DNA of 49,276 nucleotides. Source: Gemmatimonadaceae bacterium. GTDB taxonomy: Bacteria; Gemmatimonadota; Gemmatimonadetes; Gemmatimonadales; Gemmatimonadaceae. Where the stretch lies: the NCBI GenBank assembly GCA_019752115.1, contig JAIEMN010000015.1:1-49276 (forward strand). Direction: 5' to 3'. The number at the start of each line of letters is the position of its first letter. Position 1 is the first letter of the stretch. Shown here one piece after another: positions 34,984 through 43,427 of this stretch. A program made the position numbers and the translations under genes. Below the pieces are notes generated by a model. The model saw only the letters and a program-made list of their open reading frames with translations, did not search any database and was not told where the DNA came from.

Positions 34984-35081
34984 CGGGCGCCGGGTGCAGG
35001 GGTGGGTCTCCGGGCTTCGGAACGCCGCAGGCGTTTCCGAAACCCGGAGACCACCCCGAAACCCGGCGCCCGCCCCCGCGC
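34975..35081. repeat. Giant hairpin with 52-bp arms just after tldD
   Basis: 34975-35026 and 35030-35081 are inverted copies with only a handful of mismatches and a GCA loop. The right arm ends 12 bases from the tldD stop codon (minus strand). Arms this long are far beyond a normal terminator. Confidence 0.8.
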
Positions 35082-35093
35082 CGCGCACCAAGC

Positions 35094-36776
35094 TCAGTCG
35101 AACGCGGCGCCGACGTTGATCTTGCGGATCAGCAACCAGGGCGAGCCGTGCGAAATGGTGTTGGTCTGCACCGGCTGACCCTTGGCGTCGCCGCCGGTGC
35201 CGTGCATCTGCCATTCCTTGGGGCCGGTGATGCCGTCGAGGTTCTTCCAGAAGTCCGTCGTGATCGCGTTGTACGTCACGTCGGTCACCTGGCGCGTGAT
35301 CTTGCCGTTCTTGATCTCCCAGAAGATGTGACCACCGAACTGGCCGTTGTAGCGCTGCTGGTCGATCGAGTACGAACCGCGGCCGTCGATCATCACGCCG
35401 TCCTTCACATCGGCAATGAGCTCATCACGCGTCGGGCTGTTGGCCGGACCCGGATCGAGGTGCACGTTCGGCATGCGGAGGAACGGATAGTCGCGCCACG
35501 AGGTGCCGAAGGTGCAGCCGCGGCTTTCCTTCTCGCCCATGTAGTGCGCGGTTTCGCGGTTCGTCTGCAGCCCCACCAGCACGCCGTCCCGCACGAGCGG
35601 CCACTGCTGCGTCTTCACGCCGTCGTCGTCGAAGCCGGTCGTGCCGAGGCCCGGGCCCGTCTTGTCGGCGGTGACGTTGAAGAGCTTGGAGCCGTACTTG
35701 AGCTTCCCCACGTCGCTGAGCTTCACGAAACTCGTGCCGGCGTAGTTGGCTTCGTAACCCACGATGCGATCGAGTTCGGTGGCGTGCGCCACGATCTCGT
35801 GAATCGTGAGCATCGCGTGACTCGGCGACAGGATCAGATCCTTGAAGCCACTCGAGCCGAGGGGCTTGGCCGTGCACATCTCCACCGCATCGGTGGCCAC
35901 CTTCTCGGCCTGCGCGAGGAAGTCGCAGTTCTCGGCGAACTCCCATCCGCCCGTGCCGCCCACACCCGGATACTGCCGCGTGCGCGTCGCGTCACCCACC
36001 TTGGCCGTGACGGACATGTTGGGCGTGGTGGTGAACAGCTCCTGCTCGATGTACGAGCCTTCGCTGCTCGCGAAGTAGCGCCACTCGTAGCCGTGATTGA
36101 CGCTCACGTTCACCGCCGTGACGCCCTTCACCGCCGCCGCCTTGTCGGCGATCGCCTGCGCCCAGTTCTGCTTGTCGGTCTGCGACACGCTCGTGGGATG
36201 CTTCACCATCGGCGTGATGTAGTGCTCCTGGTACGGCTTGACCGGCGCGAGCTTCATGTCCGTCTTCTTGGCGATGGCACTGGCCTTCGCCACTTCAACG
36301 GCCACGCGCGTCACGCGACGGAGTTCGTCTTCGGTGAGGATGGGGCTCGAGGCAAAACCCCACACACCACTGTGAATGACGCGCACGCCAAAGCCACCCG
36401 GCTGCCGATCGGCGTCGCTCGGAATGCCCTGCTGCCCGCGACCGCCGCCACGACCGCCACGGCCACCGCCACCAAAGCCACCGCCACCACCGGCCCCGCG
36501 CCCGCCGCCGCCGCCGGGACCACCCGGCGCCGCCCCCGGACGCAGGTTCACGGTGGCACCCGGCAACGTGGACGTCATGGTGAAGCGCACGTCCACATAA
36601 CTGCAGCCGGCCATCTTGCCTTCGGCGAGCATGATGTCGGCGAGCCCCTTGAAGCGCGTCTCGAGTACGCGGCCCTTCGGGGAATCGGCGAGCACCTGCC
36701 CGAACAGATCGCGCGAGTACAGCGTGAGCGCCGCACCGGCACCGAACTTCTTCAGAAAATCGCGACGTGAATTCAT
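35094..36776 (-). CDS. tldD: TldD-type metalloprotease with Tat-like N-terminus and Gly-rich insert
   Basis: A 560-residue member of the TldD/PmbA family, longer than E. coli TldD (about 480). It starts MNSRRDFLKKFGAGAALTLY; SRRDFLK is a perfect Tat motif, but the hydrophobic stretch is short and followed by SRD, so export is likely but not certain. Residues about 80-120 are a Gly/Arg-rich insert. The catalytic HEIVAH (His326, Glu327, His331) matches the family HExxxH zinc motif. The C-terminus reads GTGGDAKGQ where the E. coli protein has GVCGKEGQ, so the Cys zinc ligand is missing. TldD with PmbA degrades unstructured or modified peptides. The gene starts 14 bases after pmbA and ends the minus-strand cluster. 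Confidence 0.92.
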   Translation of the reverse strand: MNSRRDFLKKFGAGAALTLYSRDLFGQVLADSPKGRVLETRFKGLADIMLAEGKMAGCSYVDVRFTMTSTLPGATVNLRPGAAPGGPGGGGGRGAGGGGGFGGGGRGGRGGGRGQQGIPSDADRQPGGFGVRVIHSGVWGFASSPILTEDELRRVTRVAVEVAKASAIAKKTDMKLAPVKPYQEHYITPMVKHPTSVSQTDKQNWAQAIADKAAAVKGVTAVNVSVNHGYEWRYFASSEGSYIEQELFTTTPNMSVTAKVGDATRTRQYPGVGGTGGWEFAENCDFLAQAEKVATDAVEMCTAKPLGSSGFKDLILSPSHAMLTIHEIVAHATELDRIVGYEANYAGTSFVKLSDVGKLKYGSKLFNVTADKTGPGLGTTGFDDDGVKTQQWPLVRDGVLVGLQTNRETAHYMGEKESRGCTFGTSWRDYPFLRMPNVHLDPGPANSPTRDELIADVKDGVMIDGRGSYSIDQQRYNGQFGGHIFWEIKNGKITRQVTDVTYNAITTDFWKNLDGITGPKEWQMHGTGGDAKGQPVQTNTISHGSPWLLIRKINVGAAFD

Positions 36777-36790
36777 GGGCGGGATTCCGG

Positions 36791-38224
36791 TCAGACGGCG
36801 GGAGAGACGGACGTCATGTAGAACTCTTCCATGCGCACGGGCGGCACGAGGGCGACCCCCGTGCCTTCGAAGCCTTCGCCCGTGAACATCGGCACCGGCT
36901 TGCCGACAAGCGTGAGATTGTTGTAGCCAACGAGCGGACTCATGTTCCAGCGGAAGTTCTGCACCGGGCCGACGATCTCGCCGTTCTCGATGAGGAAGAG
37001 CCCGTCGCGCGTCATGCCGGTGTTGAGCAGCGGCTGCTGCTGCGACGGCACGCCGCGGATGTACCAGAAGCTCGTGACGAGCAGCCCGCGCTTGGTCTGC
37101 TTGATCATCTCCTCGACGGAGAGATTCGAGCCTTCCTGCACGAGGCTCTGATTGGTGCTCGCCGGCGCGTTCGCCGCGAGGCTGCGCAACACGCCGTTCT
37201 CGACCCACGTCACCGGGCCAGCCGGCTTGAGATCTGGCCCGATGGGCGACTGGCGAAGGATCTGGTTGCCGATGTCGCTCTTCAGCGTGAAGAGATCGCT
37301 GAACAGCTTGTCGCCCGGCTTCTTCCCCTGCATGAACGAGCCGGCGCCACCGATGCCGCCGAACGGGCCGTCGTTGCCAGCGGCCGGCGGCGGCGGCGGC
37401 GCACCGGCGCCGGCAGCACCGCCGCCGCCACCACCGCCGCCACCACCACCACCCGGACCACCGCCGAATCCACCGCCAAACCCGCCGCGATTCCCGAAGA
37501 TGCCGGTCATCAGCGACAGGAAGCGCGCGCTCGCGCGCGGCTCGAGAATCACCGTGTAGCGACCCGGCTCGAGCGCCTTCGCCTTGCGGCTCATGAGCGC
37601 CTTGTTGGCCGCGCTTTCGGTCAGCGCCTTCACATCGAGCTGCGGGAAGTCCTTGATGCCGCCGCGGGCCGCAAAGCCGGAGCCGCTACCATCGGGCATG
37701 CGGCAGGTGAGCACAAAGCCCAGATCAGCGGAGCGATAGTAAGCGAACAGCCCCTTCGAGTTCGCGGTGCAGGTCGCGATGTCGTTGCGCGGCATGTAGC
37801 CGGCGCCCACCACGCCCTTCGACGCGGCGATGTCGATGCTCTCCTTCACCAGCCGGCCCATGTCTGCAGGTCCGAGCTTCGTCATGCTCGGCAGCGCCGA
37901 GTCCACCTCGATGTACTGCTGGGGCCCAAGCCACTCGGCCAGGTTCTGGCTGTCGGCGGCGGCACGGGCTTCGGCGAGCGCCTCATCGACCGCGGCCTTG
38001 AGCCCCTTGTCGGAGGTATCGCGCGTGCTCGACGTGCCGACCTTCTGCCCTACGCGAACGGTGATGTTCACGTTGAGGTCGAACTGCACGAGGTTGGTGG
38101 TGATGGACGAATTCGCCCATCGCGTGCCGGACCGCTCACCGCCGGTGAACTGCACCTCGGTGTCCGTGCCGGCCATGTTGATCACCTTGTCGGTGATGGC
38201 CTTGACCTGATCGCGGGTATACAT
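36791..38224 (-). CDS. pmbA: PmbA/TldE-type protein, partner of TldD
   Basis: A 477-residue protein of the same superfamily, without the zinc HExxxH motif, as in all TldE/PmbA subunits. No signal peptide is present (MYTRDQVKAITDKVINMAGT). Family marks are the N-terminal FDLNVNITVRVGQKVGTSST, TCRMPDGSGSGFA, YTVILEPRASARFLSLMTG and the C-terminal MTRDGLFLIENGEIVGPVQN with FRWNM. A Gly/Pro-rich insert (about residues 250-290) again has long glycine runs, in a similar style to that of its partner. PmbA forms a heterodimer with TldD, whose gene follows. If TldD uses Tat, PmbA would have to be carried along or the complex stays in the cytosol. Confidence 0.92.
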   Translation of the reverse strand: MYTRDQVKAITDKVINMAGTDTEVQFTGGERSGTRWANSSITTNLVQFDLNVNITVRVGQKVGTSSTRDTSDKGLKAAVDEALAEARAAADSQNLAEWLGPQQYIEVDSALPSMTKLGPADMGRLVKESIDIAASKGVVGAGYMPRNDIATCTANSKGLFAYYRSADLGFVLTCRMPDGSGSGFAARGGIKDFPQLDVKALTESAANKALMSRKAKALEPGRYTVILEPRASARFLSLMTGIFGNRGGFGGGFGGGPGGGGGGGGGGGGAAGAGAPPPPPAAGNDGPFGGIGGAGSFMQGKKPGDKLFSDLFTLKSDIGNQILRQSPIGPDLKPAGPVTWVENGVLRSLAANAPASTNQSLVQEGSNLSVEEMIKQTKRGLLVTSFWYIRGVPSQQQPLLNTGMTRDGLFLIENGEIVGPVQNFRWNMSPLVGYNNLTLVGKPVPMFTGEGFEGTGVALVPPVRMEEFYMTSVSPAV

Positions 38225-38324
38225 GCGCGGAAGTACGTGTGAGGGGAGAGAAGCGCTGGCGCGGGAGCGCGGTCTACCGGTGGTGGCGCGTGGGCAGGTC
38301 CGTGATGGTCACCGACGCCGACTT

Positions 38325-38391
38325 TCAGGAGTCAGGGGGAAGCGGTCAGGAGGGAGAAACTGCCCCCTGACTGCTCCCCCCTGACTTCTGA
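38325..38391. repeat. Inverted repeat between the BatA-like gene and pmbA
   Basis: TCAGGAGTCAGGGGGAAGC on the left and GCTCCCCCCTGACTTCTGA on the right pair with a few mismatches. GTCAGG/CCTGAC extends the stem around a loop of about 12 bases. It lies in the 182-base gap inside the minus-strand cluster, just after the stop at 38407, and may act as an attenuator or processing site. Confidence 0.65.
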
Positions 38392-38406
38392 AGAGGGATG
38401 CCAGAA

Positions 38407-40182
38407 TCACGCTCTCCCACTCCGCCTACGTAGCCACCATTCCCCGCCAAGCGCTAGAGCGAACGGGAGCATCCACCAGGGGAAACGCATGGGGTGCCAG
38501 GGGAGCGGTTCCGGGCGCGCCTGCGCCGCCTGCAGCACGGCGGGAACGAGCGCGTCCACCGTGGCGACCACCTGACCGCCGAGGGTGTTGGTCCAGGCCG
38601 TCGCGAGTGCCGGATCGAGGTCGGTTCCCGTGCCCGCATCGGGGCGGATGACCCAGGGCAGGCGCAGCGAATCACCGGCCGCGCTGATGGTGAGCGTGCC
38701 TTGCCCGCGCGCGTCTGGCGTGACGAGGACCCAGTGGTCGCGCAGCGACGTGGGGATCACCCCGATCGGAATGGCCGCCCCGCCGTCCGGTTGCCACGTG
38801 GCGGTCGGCGCAACGGAGGCGGTGACATCAATGCGCTGCCGTTCGCCCGGGGCGAGAGACAGCGCTTCGGGCGACGATGCGACCCGTGGCACGCGACGCG
38901 CCACTTGGGTGGCCACCACCTCGCGCCAGAACGTCTCGAACCCCGACGTTGACGGGTCGCGGAAGCGCCACGCGTCGAGCGCCCCATTCACCACCGCCTC
39001 ACCGGCCCCCACGGGCTGTCGCCACACCACGGGCTGTTCGCCGAGTTGGAGCAGCGCGTCGCTCCCCGGCGGCAGTGCGGGCGGCGCAGCAATCACCAGC
39101 GCGCGCAGCGCGGCCGAACCGCCGGGCACCAGCGGCGCCCGCAACGCGACCGGGTCGCGCCGTGGCGTCGTGCGCCAGGGCGACGTGCCGAGCCACTGCA
39201 CCAGCGAAGGCGCCGCTTCATCGGGGAGCAGCACGACCGGGATCCCCTCCGCGCTCACCAGGCGTCGCAGCGCGGCCAGCTCGCTGGCCGGGAGCGCCTC
39301 GGGAGCACCAACCACGATGACGTCCACGGAGCGCGCGTCGAGGGCGCTGAGCGACGCGGGCGCGCGCGGCGTGGCGCGGGTGACGAGCGTCTGCGGCGTG
39401 CGCGTGGTCACCACGCGGCTCCGCACCTCGAACCGGTCATCGCGCTCGAGCGCGCGACGCACGAACGTGGCCGTCCAACTCGGCCGTGCATCATAGGCAA
39501 GGACGCGCCAGCGCGTCGAGTCGACGAGCACGGCACGCGACACGAGTCGCGGCGCCGCGCCCGCGGCCGACACCCGCACCGTGAGCGCATGCGTTCCGAC
39601 GGACGACGGCACCCAGCGCAGGGTGCGCGTCACGCGCGCGTCGGGCGCCAGCACCGCGCTGTCGCGCGCGACGACGCGGGCATTGTCGAGCAACTCGAGG
39701 AGCGCGGTGGTGGACCGACGCCCCGCGACCGTCACCGGCACCGGCACCTGCGCCGTGAGGGACACGCGCGCGGGGACCACCACGGCCGTGACCGCGACGG
39801 CTGACGGCGCGAACAGGAACGTGGGCGCGGCCGTGGTCGGCAGGTCCGCCGCGCCCGTGCCCACGATCACGCGCGCCGCATCGCGCGGCCCTGCCGCATC
39901 CACCACCTGGGCGCCGGCGGCCGCGAGACGCGCACGCACCGTGTGCACCGCCGCTGAATCGCCTGACCAGTGCCCATGCACGAGGGCGACGACCGGCGCC
40001 GACGCGCGCGGGCGCGTGATGGCGGGATCGATCACCCCCGCCACCGCAATGAGCAGCGCCGCGACCCGCAGTGCGAGGGCGACGCGCGGCAGCTGATCTG
40101 CGCGTGACGGTGGCGTGTTCGTCGCCGCCGTCGTGGCCGTGCTCGTGGCCGCGCTCGCGGATGGGCTCATGGCGGTGCTCAT
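38407..40182 (-). CDS. BatA-like membrane protein with amidotransferase-like domain
   Basis: A 591-residue protein with one N-terminal hydrophobic helix (VALALRVAALLIAVAGVIDP) after about 25 low-complexity residues, and one C-terminal helix (FPWWMLPFALALGGEWWLRR). Most of it is a periplasmic Ala/Val/Arg-rich region with beta-sandwich parts (PVTVAGRRSTTALLELLDNA and the like). A middle part resembles a class-I glutamine-amidotransferase-like domain found in such clusters (VDVIVVGAPEALPASELAAL, LVSAEGIPVVLLPDEAAPSL). No catalytic Cys is seen. The ATG at 40182 overlaps the stop of the DUF4175 gene (ATGA). It is likely a structural part of the MoxR-linked envelope complex. Confidence 0.78.
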   Translation of the reverse strand: MSTAMSPSASAATSTATTAATNTPPSRADQLPRVALALRVAALLIAVAGVIDPAITRPRASAPVVALVHGHWSGDSAAVHTVRARLAAAGAQVVDAAGPRDAARVIVGTGAADLPTTAAPTFLFAPSAVAVTAVVVPARVSLTAQVPVPVTVAGRRSTTALLELLDNARVVARDSAVLAPDARVTRTLRWVPSSVGTHALTVRVSAAGAAPRLVSRAVLVDSTRWRVLAYDARPSWTATFVRRALERDDRFEVRSRVVTTRTPQTLVTRATPRAPASLSALDARSVDVIVVGAPEALPASELAALRRLVSAEGIPVVLLPDEAAPSLVQWLGTSPWRTTPRRDPVALRAPLVPGGSAALRALVIAAPPALPPGSDALLQLGEQPVVWRQPVGAGEAVVNGALDAWRFRDPSTSGFETFWREVVATQVARRVPRVASSPEALSLAPGERQRIDVTASVAPTATWQPDGGAAIPIGVIPTSLRDHWVLVTPDARGQGTLTISAAGDSLRLPWVIRPDAGTGTDLDPALATAWTNTLGGQVVATVDALVPAVLQAAQARPEPLPWHPMRFPWWMLPFALALGGEWWLRRRSGRA

Positions 40183-42287
40183 GGCCGTGCGCCGCGCAGC
40201 GCGCGTCGCTGCACGGCGGCGCCGGCCGGAAGAAACGGCGCCGCACGCGGCGCCCCTCGCGCCAGCCACGTCGCCAGCGTGGTGGCCGCCGAGTCGCGGA
40301 GCGCGGACGCGGCGGCGGGTTGTGCGGCCGCACGCGTCAGCCACTGCGCGATACGCTGGGCCTCCGACTGCCCCGGGCTGAGCTGCAACACCCGAATGGC
40401 CAGTTCGGTATCGCGATCACGGCGCATCGATGTCGATGTCGATGTCGACGCCGCGGCCGTCAGGTCGGCCAGCACGCCCCGCAGCGCGGCACGCGTGGCG
40501 TCGCGTTCGGGGAGCGGCACCGTGACCGGGGTGCGCGCCAGTGAATCGAACGCGCCCGTGTGCCGACGCGCCGGATCGAGGGCCTCCCGCTGTGACAGGG
40601 CGCGCATGAGGAAGCGCTGGCGGGCGAACGCCTCCTGCAAGTTCGTCAGCGCCGTCTTCTCGAAGCGCAGCGCATCGGTCAGCCGATTCTCCGTGAGGGC
40701 CAGCGAGGCCCGACTCATGGCACGAATCGCCACGAGCAGCGCCTGTCGCCCACGATTCACCATGCGACCGGCCGCGAGATCCTGCTCGCCTTCGGCCTCC
40801 GCGGTTTCGTCGAGCGCGGTGCCGCCCTCCTCGCCTTCGACGACGCCGGCTTCGAACTCGCCACCCGTCATGAAGACGAACTCGGCCCGGACGCGCCGCT
40901 GCTCGACCGCGATCTGGCTGGCGCGCTCTTTGACGGTGTCGGCCGCGAGCGCCTTCTGCCCGGCGATGAGCCGTTCGGTCTTCTGAATGACCATCTGCTG
41001 ACTGACCGCGTAGCGATCTTCATCCGGATCCATCGAGAAGCCCAGCGCGGCCACGCCCCCCGCCTCGGCGAGCTGCGCGATGAACGCGTCACTCTCCGCG
41101 GGCTCGCGCCCCGGTCGCGCATCGGTGGCCCGCGCCCGGTAGACCACCAGATCCCCCGGCTCCACCAGCAGCGGTTTGAGCGCAAGTGCGGCGCTCGCCG
41201 TCCAATGCGTGCGTCCGTCTCGCGTGAGGCGGACCGGGATCGTGCCTTCGGTGAACTCGAACCGCTCGCCGGAGCCGCTCACCTTGGTGTAGTGCAGGCG
41301 GAGCGAGCCAAGCCCCACGTCATCGGTGGCGTCAATCCGTACATCGAGCGTGCGATCGGGCGTCGGGACCACGAGGTCCTTCCCCGGTGCGCTGATGCGC
41401 ACACGCGGAGCGCCATCGCGCACCATCGTGAGCGCCACCAGCCGCTTCGCACCGGCCCGCAGCGTGAACGGGGTGAGCGCCACAAAGCCATCGTCACGGA
41501 GCGGTGCCTGCCAGGTGAAGTCGCCGCTCGCGGGGCGCACCAGCGTGCGCGCCGTGTCGGCCGTTTCGATGCGCAGCGAATCGGCGCTCGAGGCCACGTG
41601 GAACGTGAGTAGACTGCCCTCCAGGGCCTCCACTCGCGCCGGGTCCCGCTGGGCCACCGGTGTCTGTTGCGTGTACGCGGGCGGGGTGATGGTCACATCC
41701 ACGCGGCCGATGCTCGACGTCTGTGTCGCCACGGCGAGCGAGCGCGTCGCCGTGCGCGCGACCGCCCCCGCTGGTACCAGCAGCGCGATGGCGACGCCCA
41801 GCATCCAGGCCACACCGGCCACGCCCAGCTGCCGCAGCGCACGGTGCGCCGGCACGATGGCGCGCGCGTCCGTCCGCGACGCCAGTGCATCGGCGCGGTC
41901 CGCCACCAGCGCGCGGACCGGTTCCTCATCGCGTGCGCCGGCTGTGGCGCGCAGCTCGAGCGCGGTGCGCAGCAAGTTTTGCGAGCTGGGCACCCCACGT
42001 TCGATCACCTCAGCCAGGCGTGCGGGGGTCAGGCGGCGACGGTGCCACCACGCACCAAGGGCGAGGCCCAGTGCCAGCGTGCCGACCAGAAGCAGCGCCT
42101 CACGCCGGAGCTCGTGGAGCGGTGACGGCGGCAACGCGTCCAGCGGCACGAACACCAGTCGCCGCAATGCGAGGAGCGCCGCCGCCGCCACACCCACCGT
42201 GGCCCCGCGCAGCGCGCTCACCTGCTGGAGGCGGTTCGCGACGGCGTCGGCGAGCTGCGCCGTGCGTGAAGCCGTGGCGCCGTTCAC
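40179..42287 (-). CDS. DUF4175-type membrane protein
   Basis: A 702-residue protein that matches the layout of DUF4175 proteins near MoxR genes. It has three N-terminal hydrophobic helices (about residues 35-70 and 145-175), then a large periplasmic part with VTITPPAYTQQTPVAQRDPA and VRIDATDDVGLGSLRLHYTK, each typical of the family. A coiled-coil region rich in Glu, Arg and Gln follows (about 430-620: EDRYAVSQQMVIQKTERLIA, VEQRRVRAEFVFMTGGEFEA). GTG 42287 overlaps the stop of the BatA gene (GTGA), and its own stop overlaps the next start. The function is unknown, but it should form part of the same envelope complex. Confidence 0.82.
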   Translation of the reverse strand: MNGATASRTAQLADAVANRLQQVSALRGATVGVAAAALLALRRLVFVPLDALPPSPLHELRREALLLVGTLALGLALGAWWHRRRLTPARLAEVIERGVPSSQNLLRTALELRATAGARDEEPVRALVADRADALASRTDARAIVPAHRALRQLGVAGVAWMLGVAIALLVPAGAVARTATRSLAVATQTSSIGRVDVTITPPAYTQQTPVAQRDPARVEALEGSLLTFHVASSADSLRIETADTARTLVRPASGDFTWQAPLRDDGFVALTPFTLRAGAKRLVALTMVRDGAPRVRISAPGKDLVVPTPDRTLDVRIDATDDVGLGSLRLHYTKVSGSGERFEFTEGTIPVRLTRDGRTHWTASAALALKPLLVEPGDLVVYRARATDARPGREPAESDAFIAQLAEAGGVAALGFSMDPDEDRYAVSQQMVIQKTERLIAGQKALAADTVKERASQIAVEQRRVRAEFVFMTGGEFEAGVVEGEEGGTALDETAEAEGEQDLAAGRMVNRGRQALLVAIRAMSRASLALTENRLTDALRFEKTALTNLQEAFARQRFLMRALSQREALDPARRHTGAFDSLARTPVTVPLPERDATRAALRGVLADLTAAASTSTSTSMRRDRDTELAIRVLQLSPGQSEAQRIAQWLTRAAAQPAAASALRDSAATTLATWLARGAPRAAPFLPAGAAVQRRALRGARP

Positions 42288-43414
42288 GCGCGCTCCGCCG
42301 CCGCGGACGGTGTGGCTCGGCGCATCAGCCATTCCCCTCCCAGCAGGAGCAGCACGAGCAGCCAGAGCCATCGCGCGTCCGTCGAGACGCCATGCACATC
42401 GGTCACCGCCGTGCCCGCACCGAGCGCATCACCCGCCGGCGAGGCCGCCCAACGCGCCAACGTTGCGGTGTCCGGCGGCGTGGTGGCGACGGGGCGCGGG
42501 CTCAAGGGAGCACTCGCGGCCATGAGCATGGCCAGCGCGACCTCCGGGCTCGCACTCGCGACCGACACGAGGAGGGAATCGCCCTCGCGCTGCACGCGAA
42601 GGGGCACCTCGCTCCCCGCGGCCGCGCGCCAAATCGGATCCATCCCCAGGCGGCGGAGCCGCTCCGCGGCAGCCGCGCGCGCGTCCGCACCCGCGTCCGC
42701 GCCCGCGACCGCGTTGCCTTCAGAAATCATAACTGCTGGAATTACGATTTCCTGACGGGGATCACTCGCCCGGTCGGTCACGCGCGCGACGGCGAGCGCT
42801 GCCCCGCCAAGCGTGGCGACGGCGCGGCGCACCGCCTCGATCTCGGCGGTGGTCAAGGTCGTACGCCACCGGAGCGTGTCCAAACGCGCGGCGGCCGCCT
42901 CCACACGCGGCGGCGCCGGCGTCAGTACCACACGCACGTCACGCGGAATCGCAGCGAACCAGGCGGAATCGATCAGGCCCGGCGAAAACGTCGAGACAAT
43001 CTCCAGTGCCCGAGGCGCGGGCTGGGTGCGGAGCCGCGCGACCGCGCGGGGGATCCCTTCAGGGAGCAAGGCCGTGACGAGCGTCTCGATGGAATCGGCG
43101 CCCGCCGGCGATGCCACCAGGAGCGTGTCCACGAGGCGCACCCGGGAGACGACACCGGCGGCCGGTGCCAGCGCCGCACGGCGCACCGGCTGCGCCAACG
43201 CCATCACGGCCGCCAGCAGCACAGCCAATCGCACCAGCAACAGCGGCCAGTCACTGATCCGTGTTCGCCGTGTGGGGCGCAGCTCGCTCGTCGGCAGAAA
43301 CCGCAGCGACGGAAATGCCACCGTACGCGCCGGCCGACGACTGAAGAGATGCACGAGCACCGGCACGGCGAGCGCCCCGAGCCCGAGCCACGCCCACGGT
43401 TGCAGCCAGGTCAC
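42284..43414 (-). CDS. BatA-type membrane protein
   Basis: A 376-residue protein with the characteristic BatA N-terminus (TWLQPWAWLGLGALAVPVLV then HLFSRRPARTVAFPSLRFL), two N-terminal helices, and a C-terminal helix (WLWLLVLLLLGGEWLMRR). Between them is a periplasmic region with a VWA-like fold of low conservation (VRLVDTLLVASPAGADSIET) and without a clear MIDAS motif. The start was set at GTG 43414, because the family begins two residues before LQP and GGGGTGG lies 5 bases upstream; GTG 43420 and 43423 are alternatives. It works with DUF58 and MoxR partners in envelope or secretion-related functions. Its stop overlaps the DUF4175 gene start. Confidence 0.82.
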   Translation of the reverse strand: MTWLQPWAWLGLGALAVPVLVHLFSRRPARTVAFPSLRFLPTSELRPTRRTRISDWPLLLVRLAVLLAAVMALAQPVRRAALAPAAGVVSRVRLVDTLLVASPAGADSIETLVTALLPEGIPRAVARLRTQPAPRALEIVSTFSPGLIDSAWFAAIPRDVRVVLTPAPPRVEAAAARLDTLRWRTTLTTAEIEAVRRAVATLGGAALAVARVTDRASDPRQEIVIPAVMISEGNAVAGADAGADARAAAAERLRRLGMDPIWRAAAGSEVPLRVQREGDSLLVSVASASPEVALAMLMAASAPLSPRPVATTPPDTATLARWAASPAGDALGAGTAVTDVHGVSTDARWLWLLVLLLLGGEWLMRRATPSAAAERA

Positions 43415-43427
43415 GACCACCACCCCA

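Noticed and set aside
34674-35178. Possible small genes in the gap between the DUF4159 gene and tldD
   Set aside because: All open frames run through the inverted repeats and read the same palindromic sequence; none has a ribosome site or plausible composition.
36376-37479. Proline- or glycine-repeat frames on the opposite strand of tldD and pmbA
   Set aside because: They are reverse-strand readings of the Gly-rich inserts and have no start context or other domain.
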